A DNA stretch of 52,655 bases from Neobacillus vireti (GTDB lineage: Bacteria > Bacillota > Bacilli > Bacillales > Cytobacillaceae), in contig NZ_LDNB01000002.1 in the NCBI RefSeq assembly GCF_001026695.1, forward strand, positions 8,404 to 61,058, written 5' to 3'. A program made the position numbers and the translations under genes. Positions 45,708 to 52,655 of this stretch are shown here, one piece after another; within the stretch, counting starts at the first letter, position 1; every line of letters begins with the position of its first letter. Under the pieces are notes generated by a model. That model was given only the letters and a program-made list of their open reading frames with translations. It had not been told where the DNA came from and made no database searches.

Positions 45708-47002
45708 GCAGTTGCCTTAAATACCTCAATATACAAAATATGATGCCCTTCAATTTCCTCAATTTTAAAAACGAAATCTTCTTTTTCAATGGATTCTCCT
45801 TCATGTACATCAAACTTCTGCGTTAAGAACCAGCCTCCAATCGTATCGACATCATTCTCTTCAAGAGTTGTCCCTAACAGGTCGTTAACTTCACTTATTA
45901 AGACCTTTCCATCTAAGATAAAGTGACCATCACCGATTTTTTGTATTAAAGGAAGTTCATCCAGGTCGAATTCATCACGAATTTCACCAACAATTTCTTC
46001 GAGAATATCTTCGACAGTCACGATTCCTGCCGTACCGCCATATTCATCCGATAAAACAGCCATGTGAGAACGGCTTTTTTGCAGCTTTACCAATAGTTGT
46101 TGAATAGGAATAGTCTCAATCACATGAATCACAGGCTTTAAATAATACAAAAGCGGTTCTTCTCCATTACACTTCTGTAGAATACAATCGGTTAAAATTT
46201 CTTTAATATTAACGATACCTAATATTGTATCCTTGTCACCGTCAATAACGGGATAGCGTGTATACCCTTCTTCCTTCACCGTTTCGATAATTTCTTCAAG
46301 GTCGGCCTCTTTTGGCAATGTAATGACTTCTGTTCGCGGAACCATGATTTCCTTAGCAATGCGGTCATCAAATTCAAATATCTTATTCATATAGCTGTAT
46401 TCTGAATGATTGATTTCTCCGCTTTCATAGCTTTGTGAGAGAATCATCCGCAGTTCTTCCTCAGAAAGTACGATATCTTGTTCAGAAACGGGTTTAATTC
46501 CGAACATGCCTGTGATCAAGCGGGCTGACCGATTAAGCACCCAAATAAACGGATACATAAGCTTATAAAATAAAATCATCGGCGGCGCGAACAGCAGGAT
46601 TATTTCTTCAGCCTTTTGAATTGCAAATGTTTTCGGAGCTAATTCACCAATGACGACATTGAAAAAGGTGATGATTGCAAAGGCTAAAATAAACGAGAAA
46701 ATCTGATTTATTGATATCGGCAACTGAATCCATTCCAAAAGAGGGTTTAAAAGCTCACGGACTGTGGACTCACCACGCCATCCTAATAGTAAGGAAGTAA
46801 TTGTAATGCCTACTTGTGTAGCTGATAAGTATCCATCCATATTGGAAATGACTTTTTTTGCAGACTCGGCTTGTTTGTTACCTTCTGACAGTAATTGGTC
46901 TATTCTCGTTGTACGCACTCTTACAATTGCAAATTCCGATGCTACAAAAAATGCAGTAAACGCGATTAGGAGTGCTATTATGACAATGTTCATCCAAATC
47001 AT
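45695..47002 (-). CDS. CNNM/CorC-type membrane protein with CBS pair, paralogue
   Basis: A protein of 435 residues, homologous over its full length to the product of 44097-45452 (ASEFAIVRVRTTRIDQLLSEGN; AKEIMVPRTEV; TAGIVTVEDILEEIVGEIRD), so the pair arose by tandem duplication. It has the same DUF21, CBS pair and CorC/HlyC order. ATG 47002 or ATG 46993 may be the start; AAGGGA lies 4 bases before the first. The 242 bases between the two genes hold a terminator and the leader of the downstream gene. Confidence 0.9.
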   Translation of the reverse strand: MIWMNIVIIALLIAFTAFFVASEFAIVRVRTTRIDQLLSEGNKQAESAKKVISNMDGYLSATQVGITITSLLLGWRGESTVRELLNPLLEWIQLPISINQIFSFILAFAIITFFNVVIGELAPKTFAIQKAEEIILLFAPPMILFYKLMYPFIWVLNRSARLITGMFGIKPVSEQDIVLSEEELRMILSQSYESGEINHSEYSYMNKIFEFDDRIAKEIMVPRTEVITLPKEADLEEIIETVKEEGYTRYPVIDGDKDTILGIVNIKEILTDCILQKCNGEEPLLYYLKPVIHVIETIPIQQLLVKLQKSRSHMAVLSDEYGGTAGIVTVEDILEEIVGEIRDEFDLDELPLIQKIGDGHFILDGKVLISEVNDLLGTTLEENDVDTIGGWFLTQKFDVHEGESIEKEDFVFKIEEIEGHHILYIEVFKATASPI

Positions 47003-47006
47003 TGGT

Positions 47007-47041
47007 TCCCTTACAAAAGTAAGTTATTCCACCTCACTTAC
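47007..47041 (-). promoter_or_regulatory. Structured leader of the second CNNM gene
   Basis: On the minus strand three segments, GTAAGT, ACTTAC and GTAAG(GGA), can pair 1 with 2 or 2 with 3. The last overlaps the ribosome site. The logic is the same as in the leader at 45459-45498. Function is inferred. Confidence 0.4.
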
Positions 47042-47137
47042 AAAATAACTCTTTGTCTCATTATTACCTTTCATTTCAAATTCTAATTGCGAGTTGTTAA
47101 AATTTATTAGTTCAATAATAGTCAAGAACAAAAAAAA

Positions 47138-47153
47138 GCTGCCTATTGGCAGC
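47138..47153 (-). terminator. Terminator after the GNAT gene
   Basis: GCTGCC / GGCAGC with a 4-base loop, followed by eight T residues on the minus strand. Confidence 0.9.
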
Positions 47154-47166
47154 ATTAAGGGATAAC

Positions 47167-47733
47167 TTATCTTTGATGGGTAGGCGCTCCTCTCCATTCA
47201 CGAGCCAGCATGCTGTAAATGATCAGATTATGAAAGCGCCCGTTTAATTGTTCTCCATCTCTAATGATTCCTTCTTTACTGAAGCCAAGTCTATCAGGAA
47301 TCGCCTGGCTTTTCTTGTTTTTAACCCCGCAGCGAATTTCAATTCGGTTTAATCCTAATTGAAAAAAAGCATAGTTTAACAAGGCTTGAACTGTACGGGT
47401 AATTATACCGTGTCCTTCCGCCTTCTTAGCAAGGTAATAGCCAATGCTTGCCGTGCTGTTATACCAATCCATTTGATGTAATCCAATCGATCCAACAAGT
47501 TCCCCTTTGTAAATAATACCAACATTAAGGGCAGTATTCTCGGCAAATTGAGTAAGCCAAACCGGTATAATGGATTCGAAATGATAAAGGGCAGTCATAC
47601 TGTCAACCCATGGCATCCATTCCCGTAAATGTTCGCGATTTTCTTCAACAAGCTGATATAGTTTTAATGCGTGTTGTCGTTCAAACAATTGAAGCTCAAT
47701 TTCATGGTCAACTTTTAATGTAAACATAGGCAA
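47167..47733 (-). CDS. GNAT acetyltransferase (RimJ/RimL/YdaF-like)
   Basis: A protein of 188 residues of the ribosomal-protein-type N-acetyltransferase group. The features are MPWVDSM near the N-terminus, GSIGLHQMDWYNSTASIGYYLAKKAEGHGI (acetyl-CoA region) and NRIEIRCGVKNKKSQAIPDRLGF. The usual NxxS of the family is changed to NKKSQAIPDRLGF, which is still acceptable. The substrate is unknown. Single gene with a terminator. Confidence 0.85.
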   Translation of the reverse strand: MPMFTLKVDHEIELQLFERQHALKLYQLVEENREHLREWMPWVDSMTALYHFESIIPVWLTQFAENTALNVGIIYKGELVGSIGLHQMDWYNSTASIGYYLAKKAEGHGIITRTVQALLNYAFFQLGLNRIEIRCGVKNKKSQAIPDRLGFSKEGIIRDGEQLNGRFHNLIIYSMLAREWRGAPTHQR

Positions 47734-47848
47734 AGCTCCCGAAAAAAATTTTAGTACATCATATGCTAAAAAGACTTTTTCGGAAGGTGTATATTGAAAA
47801 AAATCGCTGCTCAGAAAAATAAGCGGGGATTTTCTATACTAGGTTTAT

Positions 47849-48988
47849 TCATGTAATTTGGGGATCAGCGGCAAGAGGGAGAGTAAGCGAAAAGGTGGTT
47901 TTCTCTGGTTTTGAATCACAAGACATCTCCCCTTTATGTTTTTCAATAATTTCTTTACAGACAAATAGCCCAAGCCCAGTGCCTAGCTTTTTTGTCGTAA
48001 AAAATGGCTCAAATATGGTTTTCTGCAATTCTGCCGGAATTATTGGTCCATTATTAGAAATATCGATTGTGATGTTCTGAGGATCTTTTAAATAGCTGAC
48101 AATTTCTATCGTTGGATTCTCATGCACATGATGATTAAGAACATCAATGGCATTAAAAATGATATTAATAAAGACCTGTCTAATTTCGTCAGCATAACCA
48201 TGCAGTGTAATATCTTCACTTAAATCCTTGTTTATTTTAACTTTACCGTCAAGAACACTCGGATAGAGAAAGTTTAATACTTCATCAATTAGCTGATTCA
48301 TGTTGAATTCCGCTTTTTCTTTACCGATTAATTCTTTTTTCGATAAAAGCAGGAACTGAGAGATGCGAAAATTTAGTTGGTCTAATTCGCTTGAAATAAT
48401 TTCTAAATACTTCATATTTGGATAATCTGCTTTCAGTAATTGAATAAATCCCTGAATAGATGTTAGCGGGTTCCTAAATTCATGAATGAAACTGGACGTC
48501 ATTTGTCCAAGAAGTGTTAACCGATCCTGATGGGTCGAGTCGATGAATAAGTTTTTTTCCTCAATGATTTTGTTTTTTGCCTCTGTATAATGAGAAACGG
48601 CAAAATAAAGAAATTTATCGAAGCAAAAATTAATTCTATTCATCGATTCCTGAAGATCGGGCCAAGAAATACCCGTTTTACTTAGATAGCTGTATAAAAT
48701 CGTTCTGCCCAAATTAACATTATAAACAAAGTCGCCAATGTTAATATTAGCCATTACTCTTTCTTGTGAAATTTTTTTCGCTAGACTTTCAAGCGTCACT
48801 AGAATTTCCTCGTCCGTCATCTGATGAGACGTTAATACAACGTTAAGAAGTGCTTTAGCATTTTTACGAATTTCCCCTGAAAAAGGGTCCCCTTTAAAGA
48901 TAACATTTGAATTATCCCATTCTTGTAATAATTTTTCTTTATTTTTAGCAAAAAAGGCAAATAAAACGGTTTGATCATCTGTAAACAT
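47849..48988 (-). CDS. Soluble sensor histidine kinase
   Basis: A protein of 379 residues without transmembrane segments. A helical N-terminal sensor domain (about 1-145, RsbT co-antagonist or globin-like in appearance) is followed by HisKA with FIHEFRNPLTSIQG (His169) and an HATPase domain with NIIFNAIDVLN, GPIIPAELQK and TGLGLFVCKEII. It resembles the sporulation-type kinases of bacilli. No response regulator adjoins it, so it may feed the phosphorelay (inference). Confidence 0.84.
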   Translation of the reverse strand: MFTDDQTVLFAFFAKNKEKLLQEWDNSNVIFKGDPFSGEIRKNAKALLNVVLTSHQMTDEEILVTLESLAKKISQERVMANINIGDFVYNVNLGRTILYSYLSKTGISWPDLQESMNRINFCFDKFLYFAVSHYTEAKNKIIEEKNLFIDSTHQDRLTLLGQMTSSFIHEFRNPLTSIQGFIQLLKADYPNMKYLEIISSELDQLNFRISQFLLLSKKELIGKEKAEFNMNQLIDEVLNFLYPSVLDGKVKINKDLSEDITLHGYADEIRQVFINIIFNAIDVLNHHVHENPTIEIVSYLKDPQNITIDISNNGPIIPAELQKTIFEPFFTTKKLGTGLGLFVCKEIIEKHKGEMSCDSKPEKTTFSLTLPLAADPQIT

Positions 48989-49198
48989 ATTAACCCCCTC
49001 TGTACAAACTTCTTACAAGGATAATTCGCTTATTCTATGTAAAACCCTTTATTTATTGAAAGAAAAAAATTTCAATATCAGTCTTGATAGAACTAAATTG
49101 GGAAATAAACTCATACGTTTTTAACATGGATGTAATATATTCCTTGTCAAAGGGATTAATCAATAGTATATTCGATTATGGAATCAATTGAATATTTC

Positions 49199-49290
49199 CA
49201 CAGGGGGGGCTGCTTTATGCGGCTGAGAGTGAACGTTCGAGTTCTGACCCTATGAACCTGTTAGTTAACACTAGCGTAGGGATGTGGTTT
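49199..49290 (+). ncRNA. TPP riboswitch (THI box)
   Basis: Contains the conserved blocks GGGGGGC, CTGAGAGT, GACCCTATGAACCTG, CTAGCGTAGGGA and TGTGG in the right order. It binds thiamine pyrophosphate and, with the terminator just after it, should lower thiT expression when thiamine is plentiful. Confidence 0.95.
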
Positions 49291-49301
49291 GCCGGACAAG
49301 T

Positions 49302-49342
49302 AAAGCAATGCAGACATTTCCTTATGTCTCATTGCTTTTTTT
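49302..49342 (+). terminator. Riboswitch expression-platform terminator
   Basis: AAGCAATG.AGACAT / ATGTCT.CATTGCTT followed by a T run, 12 bases after the THI box. Confidence 0.92.
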
Positions 49343-49402
49343 CGTTTAAATTTAGTGGCACCATCTGGTTTACGGAAGATATCAACCGACTCCAAATAGA
49401 AA

Positions 49403-49516
49403 TGCGGAAGCGCCCTGGTTAGCCCCGACACCTGCTTGGGGTCCTGCCGGTGAAGTAGTTTTTTGACTTCACCGGCAGGACCGAAGCGACTCGAGGGGCT
49501 GGGCGCTGGAGCTAGA
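49403..49516 (+). repeat. Dispersed repeat, family A, inside the thiT leader
   Basis: Begins GCGGAAGCGCCCTGG and ends GGGCTGGGCGCTGGAGCTAG like other family A members. In its middle is a very strong hairpin (CCTGCCGGTGAAGT / ACTTCACCGGCAGG, about 49452-49490). It separates the riboswitch terminator from the thiT ribosome site. Confidence 0.85.
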
Positions 49517-49543
49517 CAAAACGTTTATTAGGGGGAAACAGGA

Positions 49544-50131
49544 GTGAACAAAAAGAGAAGTAACACACTATTTATTACGGAAATTGCTGTTTTTACCGCA
49601 CTTGCCTACTTACTTGATCTGCTATCAGGTTTCTTAATGGCAAGATTTTGGCCGCAGGGTGGATCCATTTCTATTGCTATGGTCCCAATTTTCCTCATGT
49701 GCTATCGCTGGGGAATAAAGGGTGGCCTACTAACAGGCTTCTTACTAGGTCTATTACAATTTATTCTAGGTTTTGCCCAAATTTATACCATTGTTCAAGG
49801 TATTATCGATTATTTTATTGCTTTTACAGTAGTGGGCTTAGCAGGCGTTTTTGTTGGTCAAATTCAAAAAGCCCTAGCTGAAGGTAATAAAGGGAAATGG
49901 ATGATATTCACAATAATTGGAGCCCTTTTTGGAAGTTTTCTCCGTTATCTATGTCATGTTGTTTCTGGAATCGTTTTCTTCGGTGAATATGCACCTAAGG
50001 GCCAGCCGGTAACAACCTACTCGGTCATATATAATGGAACCTATATGCTCCCAAGCTTCGTCATCAGTGCGATTATCATCATTCTTGTGATCGGTGCAAT
50101 GCCAAAGAAAAGTTTTTTACAAGAACATTAA
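49544..50131 (+). CDS. thiT: Thiamine transporter ThiT (ECF S component)
   Basis: A protein of 195 residues with about six transmembrane helices. It binds thiamine and works with the shared EcfA/A'/T module, encoded elsewhere. The TPP riboswitch upstream confirms the assignment. Typical stretches are ALAYLLDLLSGFLMARFWPQGG and FLRYLCHVVSGIVFFGEYAP. It starts GTG 49544 with an AGGGGGAAACAGGAG region before it. Confidence 0.94.
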   Translation: MNKKRSNTLFITEIAVFTALAYLLDLLSGFLMARFWPQGGSISIAMVPIFLMCYRWGIKGGLLTGFLLGLLQFILGFAQIYTIVQGIIDYFIAFTVVGLAGVFVGQIQKALAEGNKGKWMIFTIIGALFGSFLRYLCHVVSGIVFFGEYAPKGQPVTTYSVIYNGTYMLPSFVISAIIIILVIGAMPKKSFLQEH

Positions 50132-50142
50132 AATGGAGTGAA

Positions 50143-50170
50143 AAAGAAAGGCAAACTGCTTTTCTTTTTT
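50143..50170 (+). terminator. Terminator after thiT
   Basis: The stem AAAGAAA.GC / GC..TTTCTTT with a long T run. Confidence 0.7.
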
Positions 50171-50237
50171 TTTCGAACATTTGTCACAAAATTAGTATGC
50201 TCTTGCCCTAAAAAAGTGTTAAAATGTCAATATAGAA

Positions 50238-50252
50238 AGATAATCATTCTCA
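50238..50252 (+). promoter_or_regulatory. Fur box before feoAB
   Basis: AGATAATCATTCTCA matches the 7-1-7 Fur consensus TGATAATNATTATCA at 13 of 15 positions. It lies 26 bases before feoA. Confidence 0.85.
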
Positions 50253-50277
50253 ATTAACCTAGATAAGGGTGATATAC

Positions 50278-50502
50278 ATGTTCGGATCGTTAAAAGCAGG
50301 AGATAAGGGAAAGATTATTGACATTTCTCATGTCGGTCACCTGGTACAAAGACGTTTACTTGATTTAGGGATAACAGAAGGCTCAGAAGTGTGCGTGAAA
50401 TGTGTCATGCCATTTGGCGGTCCAATTATGATTGAATCATGTGGACAATGTGTCGGTATCCGCCGCAAAGAGGCAGTTCAGATTGAAGTGGAGAGAATAT
50501 AA
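50278..50502 (+). CDS. feoA: Ferrous iron transport protein A
   Basis: A protein of 74 residues with an SH3-like fold (GSLKAGDKGKIIDIS, LLDLGITEGSEV, PIMIESCGQCVGIRR). The start is ATG 50278, 6 bases after AAGGGTG; the GTG at 50269 is part of that site. Its stop overlaps the feoB start by one base. Confidence 0.93.
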   Translation: MFGSLKAGDKGKIIDISHVGHLVQRRLLDLGITEGSEVCVKCVMPFGGPIMIESCGQCVGIRRKEAVQIEVERI

Positions 50503-52505
50503 TGGAAATCGCTCTTATCGGAAACCCTAATACCGGGAAAACATCATTGTTTAATAATCTAACAGGTTCCTATGAGTATGTCGGTAACTGGAGTGGTGTA
50601 ACCGTTGAAAAGAAAGTCGGCGTTTTCAAAAATAATATTGGTCATTTAATAGATTTACCAGGTGTATATACCCTTAATCCGTTGTCAAAGGATGAAGGGG
50701 TGGTTACTTCCTTTTTCTTGAATGAATCGGTTGACCGCCTGTTAAATATATTGGATGCTTCACAATTAGAACGAAATCTACATTTGACCTTACAATTACT
50801 TGAATTTGAAAAGCCAGCTCTCATTGGTCTAAATATGATAGATGTCGCCAATAAGCGCGGGATTCATATAGACGCATCTAAGTTATCGGGAGTTCTTGGT
50901 GTACCAGTCGTTCCAGTCGTAGCAAGAAGTGGAAAGGGCTGTGATAAACTCGTCGATGTCATCGCAACAAAATCAATTCAGCCAACGAAAAAGAACCTCG
51001 TTTATTATGGGAAAGATGTTGAGGAAGCAATCACTGCATTGATCGCTGAAATAATCGGAAAAACCGATCATTCTGCTCGTTTTCTGGCGATTCAGTATTT
51101 TGAAGGAAATGAATATGTTCAGGAATATGTAAATAGTATTGCAGATTCCGAAAAATTGAAGACCATTAGTGCGAATTTGGAAATTAAATTACAGGAGATA
51201 TATAATAGTAAATCATTAGCAAACTTTATCTATTTAAAGAGAAAAGAAGTCATTGAGAGTATCGTGGCGGACGTAGCTAGAAAAAGTAATTCGGATATTC
51301 CATTGTCGGAAAAAATTGACAGTATTGTTACGAATCGTATCTTAGGGATGCCGATTTTCTTATTGCTTATGTATTTTATGTTCATGCTGACATTTGATTG
51401 GCTCGGAACGCCCTTATCTGATGCTCTTGATGCCCTTTTAACTGGACCGGTTACGGTCGGATTCGAAAAGGTATTAACGGCGATAAATGCTTCTGAGTTT
51501 ATTCATGCCTTAATAATTAATGGATTAGTAGCCGGAGTCGGCGGTGTTCTCGTGTTTGTACCACAAATTTTTATTCTGTTCTTCTTTATTTCGTTATTAG
51601 AAGATTCCGGGTACATGGCCCGGGTTGCCCTAGTTATGGACCGAATTATGGAATCGGTAGGATTGAATGGGAAGGCCTTTATTCCGATGATGATTGGCTT
51701 CGGCTGTAATGTTCCTGGAATCATGGCGGCACGAACGATTGAAACATCAAGGGAACGGCTATTAACCATTTTACTAACGCCATTAATGTCCTGTTCAGCT
51801 CGTTTGCCCGTATATGCTTTATTTGTGGGCGCCTTTTTTGCCGGTAATAAGGCATTTGTTGTTCTAAGCCTTTATGTCCTTGGAATTGTTGTAGCTTTAA
51901 TCTTGGCTAAAATCTTTTCTTCAACAATTTTAAAATCAGAAACTTCCTTATTTGTGATTGAATTGCCGCCTTATCGTCTACCTCAATTCCAATCACTATG
52001 GAGAAGTACTTGGGATAAAGGAAAAGGCTTCGTAAGAAAGGCTGGGACCTTTATTTTCGCTGGTTCGGTCTTTATCTGGCTGTTATCATATGCGGGTCCC
52101 AATGGTTTAAACGTGGATATGGACCACAGCTATTTAGCTGCAATTGGAAATGCGATTGCGCCAATTTTTGCGCCAATTGGCTTTTCTACATGGCAGGCAT
52201 CCGCGTCATTAATCACTGGATTCTTAGCCAAAGAAGCGATTATTTCGACGATGAATATTATCTATTTTGTACCGAATGATGCCAGTTTGCAGGGCTTATT
52301 AGCAGATTACTATACCCCGCTTGCGGCTTATAGTTTCATGGTATTCATTTTGTTGTATATTCCGTGCTTAGCAACTGTAGCAACCATTTATAAAGAAACA
52401 GCATCGAAAAAGTGGACAGCTTTTTCGATGATCTATGCCTTCGCAATTGCCTATGTTTTATCCTTAATTATTTATCAAGGCGGCAGGTTGTTCGGATTGG
52501 TTTAA
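50502..52505 (+). CDS. feoB: Ferrous iron transport protein B
   Basis: A protein of 667 residues. An N-terminal G domain (G1 GNPNTGKTS, G3 DLPGVYTLNP, G4-like NMIDVA) is followed by a GDI-like spacer, then two Gate regions and about ten transmembrane helices. GFGCNVPGIMAARTIE and ITGFLAKEAIISTMN are typical. It imports Fe2+ under iron limitation, and the Fur box agrees. No feoC follows; a repeat begins 3 bases after the stop. Confidence 0.96.
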   Translation: MEIALIGNPNTGKTSLFNNLTGSYEYVGNWSGVTVEKKVGVFKNNIGHLIDLPGVYTLNPLSKDEGVVTSFFLNESVDRLLNILDASQLERNLHLTLQLLEFEKPALIGLNMIDVANKRGIHIDASKLSGVLGVPVVPVVARSGKGCDKLVDVIATKSIQPTKKNLVYYGKDVEEAITALIAEIIGKTDHSARFLAIQYFEGNEYVQEYVNSIADSEKLKTISANLEIKLQEIYNSKSLANFIYLKRKEVIESIVADVARKSNSDIPLSEKIDSIVTNRILGMPIFLLLMYFMFMLTFDWLGTPLSDALDALLTGPVTVGFEKVLTAINASEFIHALIINGLVAGVGGVLVFVPQIFILFFFISLLEDSGYMARVALVMDRIMESVGLNGKAFIPMMIGFGCNVPGIMAARTIETSRERLLTILLTPLMSCSARLPVYALFVGAFFAGNKAFVVLSLYVLGIVVALILAKIFSSTILKSETSLFVIELPPYRLPQFQSLWRSTWDKGKGFVRKAGTFIFAGSVFIWLLSYAGPNGLNVDMDHSYLAAIGNAIAPIFAPIGFSTWQASASLITGFLAKEAIISTMNIIYFVPNDASLQGLLADYYTPLAAYSFMVFILLYIPCLATVATIYKETASKKWTAFSMIYAFAIAYVLSLIIYQGGRLFGLV

Positions 52506-52507
52506 TT

Positions 52508-52553
52508 CTAAGAAAAGCCGCTGAGGTGCTAGAGCTGAACAATTCTGAAAGTC
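52508..52553 (+). repeat. Dispersed repeat, family A (degenerate copy)
   Basis: AAGAAAAGCCGC..GTGCTAGAGCTGAACAATTCTGAAAGTC keeps only the ends of the family A sequence, directly behind feoB. Confidence 0.55.
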
Positions 52554-52597
52554 CCAAATTGTATACTTTCTTATCTATTGGCTCTGTTAAAAGTGAA

Positions 52598-52655
52598 TGT
52601 TGATTTCCGTTCCAGGCGCGAGCGGTTCGCGGGGCGGGCGGTGAGCCTCCTCGGC
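52598..52655 (+). repeat. Dispersed palindromic repeat, family B (cut by window end)
   Basis: TGTTGATTTCCG and GGCGGTGAGCCTCCTCGGC match the left half of 43585-43719. Confidence 0.85.

Overview
The window comes from the chromosome of a low-GC, endospore-forming member of the Bacillaceae. The evidence is yhbH, spoVR, nagA-nagB-nagR, deoR-deoC, yhcT/yhcU, pgcA, yhdB, ald, ycgR-ycgQ and yheB homologues in a B. subtilis-like gene set, strong AGGAGG ribosome sites, frequent TTG/GTG starts, and two families of dispersed palindromic repeats of the kind found in Bacillus-group genomes. No rRNA, tRNA, prophage or CRISPR array was seen.

Layout. 1-5.5 kb: a dispersed repeat, yhbH, the GlcNAc operon with its GntR regulator and operator, and a CAP-domain lipoprotein. 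5.5-10.1 kb (minus strand): a membrane histidine kinase and a PAS-GGDEF protein that share the same type of membrane sensor, a small unknown gene, and an NhaD/ArsB-type ion transporter. 10.3-12.1 kb: an IS1341-type (IS200/IS605) element carrying only a frameshifted tnpB. Its right end supplies the stop codon of a truncated metallophosphoesterase. 13.3-22 kb: a YhgE/Pip membrane protein, a small unknown gene, a five-gene 2-oxoacid:ferredoxin oxidoreductase operon behind a perfect cre box, and an MMPL transporter. 22-27.2 kb: deoR-deoC with operator repeats, DUF3189, pyrroline-5-carboxylate reductase, and a phosphate transporter with its DUF47 partner. 27.5-34.7 kb: conserved housekeeping and sporulation genes (yhcT, yhcU, pgcA, yhdB, spoVR, ald). 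34.9-39.4 kb: an e(P4)-type acid phosphatase, ycgR-ycgQ, a tiny haem-copper-oxidase-like membrane protein, and yheB.

39.5-41.6 kb holds the most unusual locus: a tightly coupled three-gene operon. It encodes an F0 ATP-synthase a subunit with the essential arginine, a b-like subunit lacking the delta-binding end, and a 321-residue protein that embeds an AtpZ/AtpI-like membrane hairpin between two soluble parts. There is no c subunit and no F1 gene. 42-49 kb: a lipoprotein, small unknown genes, two tandem CNNM/CorC-type proteins with similar leader architectures, a GNAT acetyltransferase and a soluble histidine kinase. 49.2-52.5 kb: a TPP riboswitch with terminator, thiT, and a Fur-box-controlled feoA-feoB operon.

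Most genes form short operons that end in clear intrinsic terminators. Regulatory logic readable in the DNA covers NagR, DeoR, CcpA, Fur and TPP control. Function assignments rest on recognising motifs by eye; no database search was possible.
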